Notes under the pieces: generated by a model
What the model was told of the DNA's origin: nothing
Database searches by the model: none
The model's input: only the letters and a program-made list of their open reading frames with translations
In this document: piece by piece, positions 37,136 to 46,628 of the stretch
Layout: the number at the start of each line of letters is the position of its first letter
How positions within the stretch are numbered: the stretch's first letter is position 1
NCBI RefSeq assembly: GCF_026547205.1
Contig: NZ_CP106877.1
Span: 2,382,771-2,446,770 of the forward strand
Source: Fervidibacillus halotolerans
Lineage (GTDB): Bacteria > Bacillota > Bacilli > Bacillales > Caldibacillaceae
Direction: 5' to 3'
DNA: 64,000 nucleotides
Made by a program: the position numbers and the translations under genes

Positions 37136-37585
37136 GAAAAAGCACTCTCCCTTCTCTTGTTTCGTTCCCATTGATATTGGAACATTCATTGAAAAACTGC
37201 ATATTAAATTGATCGATTTTAACCGCTTTCGAACATCTAAGTAAAGAATGATTGTTATGCATATATTGTAAAAACGATTATTTATCCATTCTTTTTTTCT
37301 ATTATATATGATATTTCGTCATTCCACATCGATTTTTAAGTATTTTTGAAAAATCCCTTTCATAATAAAAACAAGTTTTCCTTTCGCAAAGGGGAGCGAA
37401 ACGTTGATCGGTGATCGTTAAACAATGATGTTGGAAAGTATGTCAATTACATAAGAAGCGTTCAAATCTATACGAGTAGAAAGGGTAATCTTTATCTAAT
37501 TTATGAGAAAGGTTTTTGTTCCAGTTTGTTTATGATTTTTTGCAGCGATTGGAAGTTTTTATTTTGAAGAATAAATTCTAGTAAA
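37136..37585. other. mbl-flhO intergenic region
   Basis: 450 AT-rich bases with no supportable open frame on either strand. In B. subtilis flhO and flhP are transcribed together with mbl; here the gap is long, so a separate promoter for flhO is possible. I could not identify one. Confidence 0.4.
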
Positions 37586-38587
37586 TTAGCCTAGTTTTCG
37601 CTTTGGAATTTTGTCCATATTATCAAGCATAATTCCCGTTCCAACGGCCACACAACTCATCGGATTTTCAGCAATTAACACAGGGACCTTCAATTCTTCG
37701 GATAATAACATATCAATCCCGTGTAACAATGCGCCCCCTCCGGTTAAAATAATTCCTCGGTCAATAATGTCTGCTGATAATTCCGGTGGTGTACGTTCGA
37801 GAACACTTTTGGCAGCGTTAACTACGACTTCGATCGATTCCCGAAGTGCCTCTTCAATTTCATCGGATGTTACGGTGATCGTTCGAGGAAGGCCTGTGAC
37901 CATATCGCGACCACGAATATCCATTTTTTCATTCCTCAAACCTTTAAAGACGGTACCGATATTAATTTTAATATCCTCAGCAGTTCGTTCACCGATTAGT
38001 AGTTTATATTTTCGTTTTATATAGTGTAAAATCTCCAAATCAAATTTATCTCCAGCCATTTTGATCGACGAGGATGTAACGATATCCCCCATGGATAGAA
38101 CGGCGATATCCGTCGTACCTCCACCGATATCGATGACCATATTTCCACTCGGCTGGAAAATGTCCATCCCAGCTCCGATTGCAGCGACTTTCGGTTCTTC
38201 TTCAATATATACTTTTTTCCCACCGCTTTTTTCCGCTGCTTCTCGGATAGCCTTTTTCTCAACACTCGTTATATTCGTTGGACAACATATTAAAATTCTC
38301 GGTTTTGATAAAAATCCCTTCACGTTTAATTTGTTAATAAAATATTTCAACATTGCCTCCGTAATCGCAAAATCGGCAATGACACCATCTTTTAGCGGCC
38401 GAATAGCGACGATATTTCCCGGAGTTCGACCGACCATTTTTCTTGCAGCTTCACCGACTGCCAGCATACGATTCGTGTTTTTATCGATAGCGACGACGGC
38501 CGGCTCGTTTAAGACGATTCCTCTTCCCTTTACATGAATAAGCACATTCGCAGTTCCTAAATCGATCCCAATATCTTTGGCAAACAT
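37586..38587 (-). CDS. mbl: MreB-like cell-shape protein Mbl
   Basis: A 333-residue bacterial actin. FAKDIGIDLGTANVLIHVKG (phosphate 1), VIDIGGGTTDIAVLSMG (phosphate 2) and LTGGGALLHGIDMLLSEEL (adenosine) are seen. It polymerises under the membrane to guide lateral wall synthesis. ATG at 38587 has AAGGAGGAC nine bases upstream. The position after spoIIID and before flhO/flhP identifies it as mbl rather than mreB or mreBH. Confidence 0.95.
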   Translation of the reverse strand: MFAKDIGIDLGTANVLIHVKGRGIVLNEPAVVAIDKNTNRMLAVGEAARKMVGRTPGNIVAIRPLKDGVIADFAITEAMLKYFINKLNVKGFLSKPRILICCPTNITSVEKKAIREAAEKSGGKKVYIEEEPKVAAIGAGMDIFQPSGNMVIDIGGGTTDIAVLSMGDIVTSSSIKMAGDKFDLEILHYIKRKYKLLIGERTAEDIKINIGTVFKGLRNEKMDIRGRDMVTGLPRTITVTSDEIEEALRESIEVVVNAAKSVLERTPPELSADIIDRGIILTGGGALLHGIDMLLSEELKVPVLIAENPMSCVAVGTGIMLDNMDKIPKRKLG

Positions 38588-38740
38588 GAATATTGTCCTC
38601 CTTACCTTCATCTTCCGTTCGAAACTATCCTAGTTGATAATTTTATCATAGAAAATGAAAGTTATGGACAATTTTTGTCAAATTTCTTATAATTTTATTT
38701 AAATATGTCAAAATAACGAAAAATGATTCCTTTGTAAATA

Positions 38741-38782
38741 ATAAAAGGGCCGTCTGATTTCTTTAGACATGCCCTTTTATTC
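38741..38782. terminator. Terminator after spoIIID
   Basis: ATAAAAGGGC-C-GTCT pairs with AGAC-AT-GCCCTTTTAT around a nine-base loop. It lies 70 bases beyond the spoIIID stop on the minus strand, with T-runs on that strand, and separates spoIIID from mbl. Confidence 0.85.
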
Positions 38783-38854
38783 ATGCATCCGTTTTCAATT
38801 GTCCAAGGAATCGGTGGAATCCTTCTCCGCACCTATCGCTAAGAAAAAGGGGCC

Positions 38855-39130
38855 TTATTTTTTCATTACCGTCTCTTTCCTTTTTCCCTTTTTATATTTC
38901 ATTTTCGTCGCTTCTCCCCCTCGTAAATGGCGAATCGACTTATGGTAATCCAAAATGCGTTTTACCTCTTGAGCCAATTCCGGATTAATTTCCGGTAATC
39001 GCTCCGTCAGATCTTTGTGGACCGTACTTTTGGATACGCCAAACTCCTTCGCAATCACGCGAACCGTTTTTCTCGTCTCCACGATATACTCTCCAATCTT
39101 GATGGTCCTCTCTTTGATGTAATCGTGCAC
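38855..39130 (-). CDS. spoIIID: Sporulation transcription factor SpoIIID
   Basis: A 91-residue DNA-binding protein that tunes mother-cell sigma-E genes and sigK. The helix-turn-helix is TVRVIAKEFGVSKSTVHKDL; a basic C-terminal tail (MKYKKGKRKET) is also typical. GTG start with AGGAGG eight bases upstream. The short Usd leader known upstream in B. subtilis was not clearly seen here. Confidence 0.97.
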   Translation of the reverse strand: MHDYIKERTIKIGEYIVETRKTVRVIAKEFGVSKSTVHKDLTERLPEINPELAQEVKRILDYHKSIRHLRGGEATKMKYKKGKRKETVMKK

Positions 39131-39730
39131 ACCACTCGCCTCCTATAATTTGGATGTGAGAAGTGTGAAATGAGACTCGTATTCGCTTTGACGAACTACT
39201 ATTTCTTCCGCATAAAGAACGGTTCTGTTGAAGTACGGGAATCCTAATATATCCCTTAATTTCGATGATCAATATGTATTTTGTCAAAAAACTTTATGCG
39301 GCAGAAAGTATACCACTTTCTGTTTTTCTGTTTTTTCACAATATCCCCGACATCATCTAAGCTGCTACCCTACGATTCCTCACCTCAAACACTCTCTTCT
39401 TATTTAACAAAGGATGAAAAATGGAGAAATGGAAAGGTTCCATTTTAAACAGACTTACGTAAATCGAAGGAAAATCAACAGTGGTTATCGATTTGTTACA
39501 GTTTATTAGTGTAAGGACGGGAATATGCACAAATTGGGGAATAAGGACAGGTACTTTCCATTTTTTCACTATGGTTCGTTCACATGCAGGAAATACGCTT
39601 TTTTTCGTCTTTTTCTCCTGTGACGGTTTCAACGATTTCTAGACAAAATCCCGTTTATTTCCCGAGAAATATACAACATTATTTTTCGAATGAAAATTGG
39701 TGTCACATTTTGTTCTTTTCCAATCCCGAA
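39131..39730. other. spoIIQ-spoIIID intergenic region
   Basis: About 600 bases. A 91-codon minus frame (39357-39632) has no convincing ribosome site or family features. The last 150 bases before spoIIID must carry its promoter. No other element recognised. Confidence 0.45.
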
Positions 39731-39768
39731 AAAAAGCAATCTGCCAATTGAAGATCGACAGATTGCTT
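39731..39768 (-). terminator. Terminator after spoIIQ
   Basis: AAGCAATCTG and CAGATTGCTT pair perfectly over 10 bases. On the minus strand a run of seven T's follows, 13 bases after the spoIIQ stop. Confidence 0.9.
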
Positions 39769-39781
39769 CCCAAATCATCTC

Positions 39782-40570
39782 TTAATTATCTACAACATTG
39801 TTCGGATTATTATTGTCTATATTTTCCTGTTCTTCCGCTTCGTCGGCTTCTTCATTCCCATTGTCGCTGGATGTATCTAATTGATCTTTTTCCAACGTCT
39901 CTAGCGATTTTTCAAAATAATTCAATGGATTTACCGGGATATTATTTTTACGAATTTCAAAGTGAGTATGAACGCCTGCCTCTTCATTTAACAAACTTCT
40001 TCCAGCCTTTGCGAGCATTTGACCTTGACTAACTTTATCACCGACGGATACTTGGATGTCCTTTACAGATTGGTAACGGGTTTCAATCCCGTTTCCGTGA
40101 TCGATGACGATGACATTGCCTAAGAAGGAATCCTCTTCCACTCGATTAACTGTACCACTCATACTCGCAACAACATCGAAGGTTTCACCGTTTTTCGCTA
40201 CAATATCAATGCCGGTATTCGGTTGAAAACTATTTCCGTAATCGATGATAGCTGCTTCCTGTTCTTCCTTCGTTGCGGTTGAATCATAAAATGGTGTTTT
40301 CACTTCCACCGCATCGACGTCAGTTACCGGCCATTTGAATTGTTCAACGGATTTCGAAACTTCCAGAGCATCGTTTTCACTCATTTGTCGATCCGGATTT
40401 GGTTCGTATCCGAATTCTTCAGGTGTTTGCGCGCGGTTTTGTGACCATAAGAAAACCGTTAGTAAAATTGCCGCTGCAGCAATATATACAGCCGGAAAAA
40501 TCCACTTTTTTTTGAAAAATCGCTTCATGTTCAATTTGCGGGAAGATGGTTTCTTTTCTTCCTCTCTCAT
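39782..40570 (-). CDS. spoIIQ: Forespore engulfment protein SpoIIQ (degenerate M23 domain)
   Basis: A 262-residue forespore membrane protein that pairs with SpoIIIAH to form the channel between mother cell and forespore. After MREEEKK and a basic stretch comes one membrane helix (WIFPAVYIAAAAILLTVFLW). The LytM/M23 domain keeps the HTHFEIRKN His-x-His motif, but the first zinc ligand is Asn (PNTGIDIVAK, where active enzymes have His), so it is probably inactive, as in B. subtilis. I chose ATG at 40570 with GAGGTG upstream. Acidic Asn-rich C-terminal tail. Confidence 0.95.
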   Translation of the reverse strand: MREEEKKPSSRKLNMKRFFKKKWIFPAVYIAAAAILLTVFLWSQNRAQTPEEFGYEPNPDRQMSENDALEVSKSVEQFKWPVTDVDAVEVKTPFYDSTATKEEQEAAIIDYGNSFQPNTGIDIVAKNGETFDVVASMSGTVNRVEEDSFLGNVIVIDHGNGIETRYQSVKDIQVSVGDKVSQGQMLAKAGRSLLNEEAGVHTHFEIRKNNIPVNPLNYFEKSLETLEKDQLDTSSDNGNEEADEAEEQENIDNNNPNNVVDN

Positions 40571-40744
40571 TTTCATCACCTCATGATTCATTTTGAACAG
40601 AAAGAAAGAATAATATACTTCAAAAACAACTTTTTTCGATATTTTTTGTTTATTTTGCGGTTTTTATTCATGTTTTTTATAATGAGGAAAGAATTTTGTT
40701 ACATTGAGACTCGGAAGGTTTCGGAAAAAAAGGAGGATTTTGTT

Positions 40745-41167
40745 TTGAAAGGACTACTTCGCTGGATTATCATCATTGCCCCGATAGCTTATGGTGGACT
40801 CATTTGGTATTTATCAGGAAGGCCGAGCGATGCGGTGATTCGATTCCGTTTTGCAGATGCTTTTATCAAAGAATCTCTACATTTAATCGAATTTGCGATT
40901 CTTTATGTTTTGATCGTTCTATCACTTTTAGCTAACGGACATTTAACGAGGAAAACCAACGTCTTCGCTGCGTTGATTTCGATATTGTACGGTTTGATCG
41001 ATGAGATTCATCAATCCTTCGTACCCTTTCGCTCTGCAACGGTTATTGATTTTGTAAAAGATACGCTAGGCGTTATGATCGCTTATATGCTCATCGATCG
41101 TGGATACTTTCTAAAGAAAAATCTCATTGGAAAAGGCCTCGATCGTTTCCAAAGGCTTTTTTATTAA
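40745..41167 (+). CDS. VanZ-like membrane protein
   Basis: About 140 residues with four membrane segments and the VanZ family signature LIEFAILYVL ... GLIDEIHQSFVPFRSATVIDF, which is DExHQ followed by R-x2-x-x-D. TTG at 40745 follows AAAGGAGG by eight bases; the frame opens upstream to 40583 into the spoIIQ start region, without a site. VanZ-like proteins are widespread and mostly uncharacterised; only VanZ itself is tied to teicoplanin resistance. Function here unknown. Confidence 0.83.
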   Translation: MKGLLRWIIIIAPIAYGGLIWYLSGRPSDAVIRFRFADAFIKESLHLIEFAILYVLIVLSLLANGHLTRKTNVFAALISILYGLIDEIHQSFVPFRSATVIDFVKDTLGVMIAYMLIDRGYFLKKNLIGKGLDRFQRLFY

Positions 41168-41325
41168 ACGTTTTAAACGGCTTGATTACAACGATTTTTT
41201 ATCCTACTTTTTTTACAAATTCATTTTTTAAAAATTTATTACATTCACTTTAATCGGGTAGAATTCCCTTTTATTTCATGATATTTTTTATTTGAATAGT
41301 AATAAATGAAAAGGAGGCTGAAATT

Positions 41326-42426
41326 ATGGGAAGAATATTAATTTCTCCCGGAAAATATATTCAAGGTAAAGGTGAGCTTCAGCGAATACAGGAACACATT
41401 GGTCAGTTAGGATCATCCTTTTTATTTATTGCAGATTCTTTTGTACAAAGTATTACAAGAGAGATAATCGAAACGAGTTTTGCTAACTTTCAAGGAACCA
41501 TTTATTTTGAAACCTTTCAAGGGGAATGTTCGAAAACGGAAATTAATCGACTTTCGGAAATCGTTAAAGAGAAAAAAATTGACGTCGTCGTTGGCGTCGG
41601 TGGCGGAAAAACATTGGATACAGTAAAGGCTGTAAGCTACTATAATCATTTGCCTGTTGTCATTGTTCCGACCATTGCTTCGACGGATGCACCTTGTAGC
41701 GCCCTTTCTGTCATCTATACAGATGATGGCGTATTTGAAGAATATTTACTTTTGCCAAAAAATCCAGATATCGTTCTCGTTGATACACAAATCGTTGCAA
41801 ATGCTCCAGCCCGTTTATTAGCTGCGGGAATCGGCGATGCACTTGCAACGTATGTGGAAGCACGAGCCTGTTATGAAGGAAATGGCACTCCGATGGCAGG
41901 TGGTTCCATTACAAAGGCTGCCCTTGCTTTAGCGGAAACTTGTCAAAACACGTTATTTGAAGATGGCGTGAAGGCCTATTTGGCTGTCGAAAGAAATGTC
42001 GTTACGGAAGCTGTGGAAAATATCGTTGAAGCCAATACGTATTTAAGTGGCATCGGCTTTGAAAGTGGGGGATTGGCAGCTGCCCATTCCGTTCATAACG
42101 GATTAACTGCGATTAAAGAAACCCACGATCTTTATCATGGTGAAAAGGTTGCTTTCGGTATCCTTACCCAATTGGTGCTTGAAAATAGAGATATGGAAGA
42201 AATTGAAAAAGTCGCTAAGTTCTGTAAGGATATTCATCTGCCGATTACCCTCGAACAATTACATATTACGGAACAGGTGGAAGAAAAAATACGGAAAGTC
42301 GCGGAAGTAACTTGTGCTGAAGGGGAAACGATCCATAATATGGCGATGGATGTTACACCGGATGATGTATATGCAGCTATCCTTGCTGCTGATGAAATTG
42401 GAAAACGAATATTACATTCGAATTAA
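41326..42426 (+). CDS. gldA: Glycerol dehydrogenase
   Basis: A 366-residue iron/zinc alcohol dehydrogenase that oxidises glycerol to dihydroxyacetone with NAD. Conserved: [17 protein letters not shown] (NAD binding), [13 protein letters not shown], and metal ligands Asp171 (GIGDALATY), His254 ([10 protein letters not shown]) and His271 ([11 protein letters not shown]). ATG follows AAAGGAGG. Monocistronic, with its own terminator. An insertion relative to the minus-strand core genes around it. Confidence 0.96.
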   Translation: MGRILISPGKYIQGKGELQRIQEHIGQLGSSFLFIADSFVQSITREIIETSFANFQGTIYFETFQGECSKTEINRLSEIVKEKKIDVVVGVGGGKTLDTVKAVSYYNHLPVVIVPTIASTDAPCSALSVIYTDDGVFEEYLLLPKNPDIVLVDTQIVANAPARLLAAGIGDALATYVEARACYEGNGTPMAGGSITKAALALAETCQNTLFEDGVKAYLAVERNVVTEAVENIVEANTYLSGIGFESGGLAAAHSVHNGLTAIKETHDLYHGEKVAFGILTQLVLENRDMEEIEKVAKFCKDIHLPITLEQLHITEQVEEKIRKVAEVTCAEGETIHNMAMDVTPDDVYAAILAADEIGKRILHSN

Positions 42427-42431
42427 ACAAT

Positions 42432-42482
42432 AAAACGTCCCAAGGAGAATCGGTTTCGTTAATCTCCTCGGGACGTTTTTTT
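42432..42482 (+). terminator. Terminator after gldA
   Basis: AAAACGTCCC-AA-GGAGA pairs with TCTCC-TC-GGGACGTTTT around a 14-base loop, followed by T's. It begins 6 bases after the gldA stop. Confidence 0.92.
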
Positions 42483-42684
42483 AAGGTGATTATGATTGTT
42501 ATAAAAAATGTATGTGATGGAATCGAATGGCAAATCAAGAAGACACCTATTCCTTCGCCTTCTTCAATCCAATGGAAAAATTAGCTTATGAAGATCAGAG
42601 AACTTAAAATCGTAGAACAAGTTTTTTATCTATGATCCGGTTTCAAAGGATAAGGATGTTGATTATGAAAAATTGATTCCCCAT

Positions 42685-43701
42685 TTATTTTTTTACAACG
42701 GCTTTTTCAATAAATGGATGGACATCGGTGATCTCTACCCCTTCGTAATAATATTTCAGAATTTCCGTATATGTTTTTCCTTCCTTTGCCATTCCGTTCG
42801 CCCCATATTGGCTCATCCCGACCCCATGTCCGTAACCTTTCGTTTGAATAACGATTTCGTCTCCCTTCCTTTCCCAAGTAAAATCCGTGGAATTAAGTCC
42901 TAATTTTTCCCGAATCTCCCTTCCTGTAAATTCTTTCTTCCCGATTTTCACCTTTGCCACCCGTTTTCCTTCCGTTAAAGCGATAATTTCCCCAATTTGT
43001 TCATCGGTGATTTGAATGTTTAATTTTTTTTCAAATTCAGATACTTGAATCACTTTCGTATCATTAAATTTTGGAGATTGGATATCCCACGGGCTTTCGA
43101 CACTTTTCAAATACGGAAAAGCCGTTTTCCAATAATCTTCGGCATTTTCCGTAAAGCCGTTACTTGTGGAAAAATAGGAAACATGAATCGGTGCATTGTC
43201 ATAGACGATGATTTCGTCTTTCGTTTCATAAACGGCCTGCCTAATCTTTTCAATGTTTGTAAAATAATCCGTTCCCCATTGTTTCTTTAACTCTTCTATA
43301 CTTTTATACACTTGATGTGCTTGGGTATCATCTACATCTGCTCCCTTTAATAAAGCAACTTTATGATCGTTAACAAGCTGTTTGATAATATACGTTCTTG
43401 CAGCTAAACTTTGTGCCTTCAATGCTTCTTCTTCAAAATTTGCGGGCATTTCAGATGCGACGACTCCGACGACGTATTGTTCAATGGGCAACTGCTCCAC
43501 CTTGTCCAAACGAGAACGATATACGGATACTTCCACTGCTGATGCTTCAGATAAACGAGTATCCCAGTCCTGTTCAGATACTTCCATCAACCGACCGCTC
43601 ACTTTATCGGTTGAAAAGGGAAGAACGAGAATACTAGGAATGAATATCGTGGCAATTACGAAAACTACTCCAGCTAGGATGAACAGTTTCAACCTTTTCA
43701 A
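42685..43701 (-). CDS. spoIID: Stage II sporulation protein D (SpoIID)
   Basis: A 338-residue membrane-anchored lytic transglycosylase of the engulfment machinery. N-terminal anchor LFILAGVVFVIATIFIPSIL. The SpoIID domain shows EQYVVGVVASEMPANFEEEALKAQSLAARTY (catalytic Glu in ASEMP) and the end KGYGHGVGMSQYGANGMA. TTG start after TAGGGAGG. It lies downstream of murA with a terminator between, as in Bacillus. Confidence 0.96.
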   Translation of the reverse strand: MKRLKLFILAGVVFVIATIFIPSILVLPFSTDKVSGRLMEVSEQDWDTRLSEASAVEVSVYRSRLDKVEQLPIEQYVVGVVASEMPANFEEEALKAQSLAARTYIIKQLVNDHKVALLKGADVDDTQAHQVYKSIEELKKQWGTDYFTNIEKIRQAVYETKDEIIVYDNAPIHVSYFSTSNGFTENAEDYWKTAFPYLKSVESPWDIQSPKFNDTKVIQVSEFEKKLNIQITDEQIGEIIALTEGKRVAKVKIGKKEFTGREIREKLGLNSTDFTWERKGDEIVIQTKGYGHGVGMSQYGANGMAKEGKTYTEILKYYYEGVEITDVHPFIEKAVVKK

Positions 43702-43813
43702 ATATTTTTCGCCTCCCTATAAAAATTGGACTTCTGTTTTTCATTTTATGGTCCTTTGGGCAAATTTATGACGGAGGCGTCTTACCAAATACGTCACTAT
43801 CCTGTTTGAAACA

Positions 43814-43840
43814 TAAAAAACATCCATTGTCGATGGATGT
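43814..43840 (-). terminator. Terminator between murA and spoIID
   Basis: ACATCCAT-TGTCG-ATGGATGT, with a run of T's on the minus strand, lies 129 bases beyond the murA stop. Confidence 0.8.
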
Positions 43841-43968
43841 CTAATCTGTAGAAAAGGCTTGTCCGATTGAATAATTTCAAATCGATTTTCATATATTAAA
43901 AGAAAAGGAAGCGAGTAGAATGATTTCGAAGGGGAAGGGTGGGTCGAAGTTTTTACCTCCCCCGACCC

Positions 43969-45270
43969 TTAACTCATTTTCGCTGTAACTGTTTCAAAAA
44001 TGGGAACATCTTCTTCCTTAATTCGCTCGATATCCGCACCAAGGGAAGCTAATTTCCCATGAAAATTCACGTAACCCCGATCAATATGATGGAGTTCGGT
44101 TATTTTCGTAATCCCTTCCGCTGCTAGCCCGGCGATTACTAAGGCAGCTCCGGCACGTAAATCCGTTGCGCTCACTTCAGCACCTTGTAAATTGCAAGGA
44201 CCATTCATAATCACCGATCGTCCTTCGATTTTAATGTTTGCATTCATGCGGCGGAATTCTTCCACATGCATAAACCGATTTTCAAACACGGTTTCAGTAA
44301 TCATACTCGTTCCATGGGCTCGTAACAATACGGCCATCATTTGTGCTTGCATGTCTGTCGGAAATCCAGGATGGGGCATTGTTTTAATATCGACGGCTTT
44401 CAATTTTTCTGGGGCAATGACGCGAAGGCCGTCTTTTTCTTCAATAAAATTCACACCCATTTCTTCTAGTTTGGCGATTAACGATGAAATATGTTCCGGA
44501 ACAGCACCCTTTACATACACATTACCACCTGTAATTGCAGCCGCGGTGATGAACGTACCCGCTTCGATTCGATCGGGGATAATGGTATGTTCCACTCCGT
44601 AAAGGCGATCCACACCTTCGATACGAATCACTTCGGTTCCTGCTCCCTTTACGATTGCTCCCATTTTCGTTAAATAATTAGCTAGATCGACAATTTCAGG
44701 CTCTTTCGCACAGTTTTCGATAATAGTCGTTCCTTCTGCTAAAGCAGCAGCCATCATAATATTTTCCGTTGCACCGACACTTGGAATGTCTAAATAAATT
44801 TTCGCACCCTTCAGTCTTCCATCCACTCGGGCATCGATAAAACCATTTCCAACTTTTACAGTGGCGCCCATCGCTTCGAAACCTTTTAAATGTTGGTCAA
44901 TCGGTCTCGAACCGATCGCACATCCACCTGGCAAGGCGACCCTTGCACGACCGAGCCTGGCTAAGAGGGAACCCATCACTAAGACAGAAGCCCTCATTTT
45001 TCTTACGTATTCAAAGGGTGCTTCATATGAAAGTTCATTTGTTGCGTCGATTGTAACCGTATCCTTTTCAAAGGTGACATCGGCTTGTAAATTTTTTAGC
45101 ACTTCATTAATTGTATAAACATCGGCTAATGCCGGCACATCTCGTATAACACTTTTTCCATCACTTGCTAATAACGATGCGGCGATTACAGGTAAAACGG
45201 CATTTTTCGCTCCTTCGATTTTCACTGTGCCGTTTAATTTATTTCCGCCACGGACGATGATTTTTTCCAA
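43969..45270 (-). CDS. murA: UDP-N-acetylglucosamine 1-carboxyvinyltransferase MurA
   Basis: A 433-residue EPSP-synthase-fold enzyme: first committed step of peptidoglycan synthesis, adding enolpyruvate from PEP to UDP-GlcNAc. Lys22 ([14 protein letters not shown]) and catalytic Cys117 ([20 protein letters not shown]) are present, so it should be fosfomycin-sensitive. Position beside ywmB and spoIID marks it as murAA. TTG start with GAGGGGAA upstream. It follows ywmB by 33 bases. Confidence 0.97.
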   Translation of the reverse strand: MEKIIVRGGNKLNGTVKIEGAKNAVLPVIAASLLASDGKSVIRDVPALADVYTINEVLKNLQADVTFEKDTVTIDATNELSYEAPFEYVRKMRASVLVMGSLLARLGRARVALPGGCAIGSRPIDQHLKGFEAMGATVKVGNGFIDARVDGRLKGAKIYLDIPSVGATENIMMAAALAEGTTIIENCAKEPEIVDLANYLTKMGAIVKGAGTEVIRIEGVDRLYGVEHTIIPDRIEAGTFITAAAITGGNVYVKGAVPEHISSLIAKLEEMGVNFIEEKDGLRVIAPEKLKAVDIKTMPHPGFPTDMQAQMMAVLLRAHGTSMITETVFENRFMHVEEFRRMNANIKIEGRSVIMNGPCNLQGAEVSATDLRAGAALVIAGLAAEGITKITELHHIDRGYVNFHGKLASLGADIERIKEEDVPIFETVTAKMS

Positions 45271-45303
45271 GCGTATTCCCCTCCGCGTCCAGTTTCTGTT
45301 ATA

Positions 45304-46041
45304 TTAATATTCAATTGTCAAGATAGGTGTGCCAATGGCGAACACCGCATCTCCACGATCGTTTTTCCGTACAGATATTTGTACGTTAAATGTTTTTTCG
45401 TTTGCAGTCAGTTCATTTGAAAAATACGGACTTCTTGAAGTTAATGATACAAAGTGTTTTTCTTCCAATTTTTCTACAATTTCACCTTGAAGTAATTCGT
45501 TAATGTTTAATGCTTTTTCCATTGCAGCAATATCCATCATATCATTGAAAACTCCAGTCATACAAGCAAATAGAGATGGGGTTTTTCGGAAAAGTTGTGG
45601 AAAAAAATGGTTGACTTTTTTCTCCGTTGTTAGTCGAATATGTTCCGTCCATTTCGTCCCTTTTAATTCATAAAGGATGAAACCTTCATACATCGAATTT
45701 AGGCGTGTCGTAACGATTTGGATTGTTTCTTTATACAAATCATCAGGGGCTATATATTCGCCTAAAATGACCCACTCTCCCTTTTCCTCCCTTTCTTTCC
45801 ACGTAAATTCAGGATATTGCCGTTCCCATTTTTCCTTTTGTCCCAATCGTTGTTCGATTGAAATTGCTATTGGTTCCCTTGCAATTAGTTGCCATTCGGT
45901 TACTTTTCCTTCATTTTCATCGATTACATCCATTATTTTATTCAAATCGGAATCATTTGCTACTAATGCCCGATCCTTCGTAAACAGAATAAAAATGAAA
46001 ATGAATACAAATACTGTCAAAAAAATCGATTTCTTTTTCAT
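45304..46041 (-). CDS. ywmB: YwmB-family exported protein
   Basis: About 245 residues. An N-terminal signal peptide (KSIFLTVFVFIFIFILFT) precedes a soluble domain of the YwmB family (DUF1779), whose fold resembles the TATA-box-binding protein. Recognised blocks: EGKVTEWQLIAREPI, GFILYELKGTKWTEH and HFFPQLFRKTPSLFACMTG. ATG at 46041 lies after GGGGAGAGGAACG. Sits directly upstream of murA, as in Bacillus. Function unknown. Confidence 0.88.
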   Translation of the reverse strand: MKKKSIFLTVFVFIFIFILFTKDRALVANDSDLNKIMDVIDENEGKVTEWQLIAREPIAISIEQRLGQKEKWERQYPEFTWKEREEKGEWVILGEYIAPDDLYKETIQIVTTRLNSMYEGFILYELKGTKWTEHIRLTTEKKVNHFFPQLFRKTPSLFACMTGVFNDMMDIAAMEKALNINELLQGEIVEKLEEKHFVSLTSRSPYFSNELTANEKTFNVQISVRKNDRGDAVFAIGTPILTIEY

Positions 46042-46207
46042 CGTTCCTCTCCCCTTTATTCCCATTGTTGGTTACGGGAAGAGGAAACATACATGGAAAA
46101 AGTCGTCACTGTCAGACAGAAAATGTGGAAATTCAACATTTGAAAAGGCAAAAAAAGAAAGAATTCACATTTTTAACGATATAAAAATTCATGGATTTAT
46201 GCGTTCA

Positions 46208-46444
46208 TTATTGAAAAATGTACGTAATTTGGTTCGACCAAATGAAATAATCGAGGAAAAAATTACTAACCGTCGAACCGATGGCTATCGCTAGCAAGAT
46301 ATATAACAATCGGGCTTGGGCGACTCGATTTTTACGTAAAAATTTTTCGAATTGTAAAGATTGCAGGGCCCACCAAGCGAGGCCGATAAACAGCAAATGG
46401 GAAACAATACTTAACAGACTGCTGAATCCAATATTTTCTAACAC
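46208..46444 (-). CDS. ywzB: DUF1146 membrane protein YwzB
   Basis: A 78-residue protein with two membrane helices (SLLSIVSHLLFIGLAWWAL; LLYILLAIAIGSTVSNFFL), matching the DUF1146 family found between the ATP synthase operon and ywmB/murA in Bacillus. GTG start after GGAGG. Function unknown. Confidence 0.88.
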   Translation of the reverse strand: MLENIGFSSLLSIVSHLLFIGLAWWALQSLQFEKFLRKNRVAQARLLYILLAIAIGSTVSNFFLDYFIWSNQITYIFQ

Positions 46445-46628
46445 GAAAATAAGCCTCCTTTACCTGCAATCTTTCGTCCAATTTTTACGGACATTACAAT
46501 TTTCACATACTAACGACTTTATTGTAACATAAATTTTATATTAAAAATTTTACTTTTCTTTTTCAATTCCGTTTTTTGTTGATTTTCATTGGAAAAAGGG
46601 GAAAAAGCCGGCTCGTTTCACCTCACCT

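Noticed and set aside
39357-39632. 91-codon frame between spoIIQ and spoIIID
   Set aside because: No good ribosome site and no recognisable features. Possible but unsupported.
42485-42684. 26-codon frame starting MANQEDTYSF
   Set aside because: Coding-like, but too short and without a clear ribosome site.
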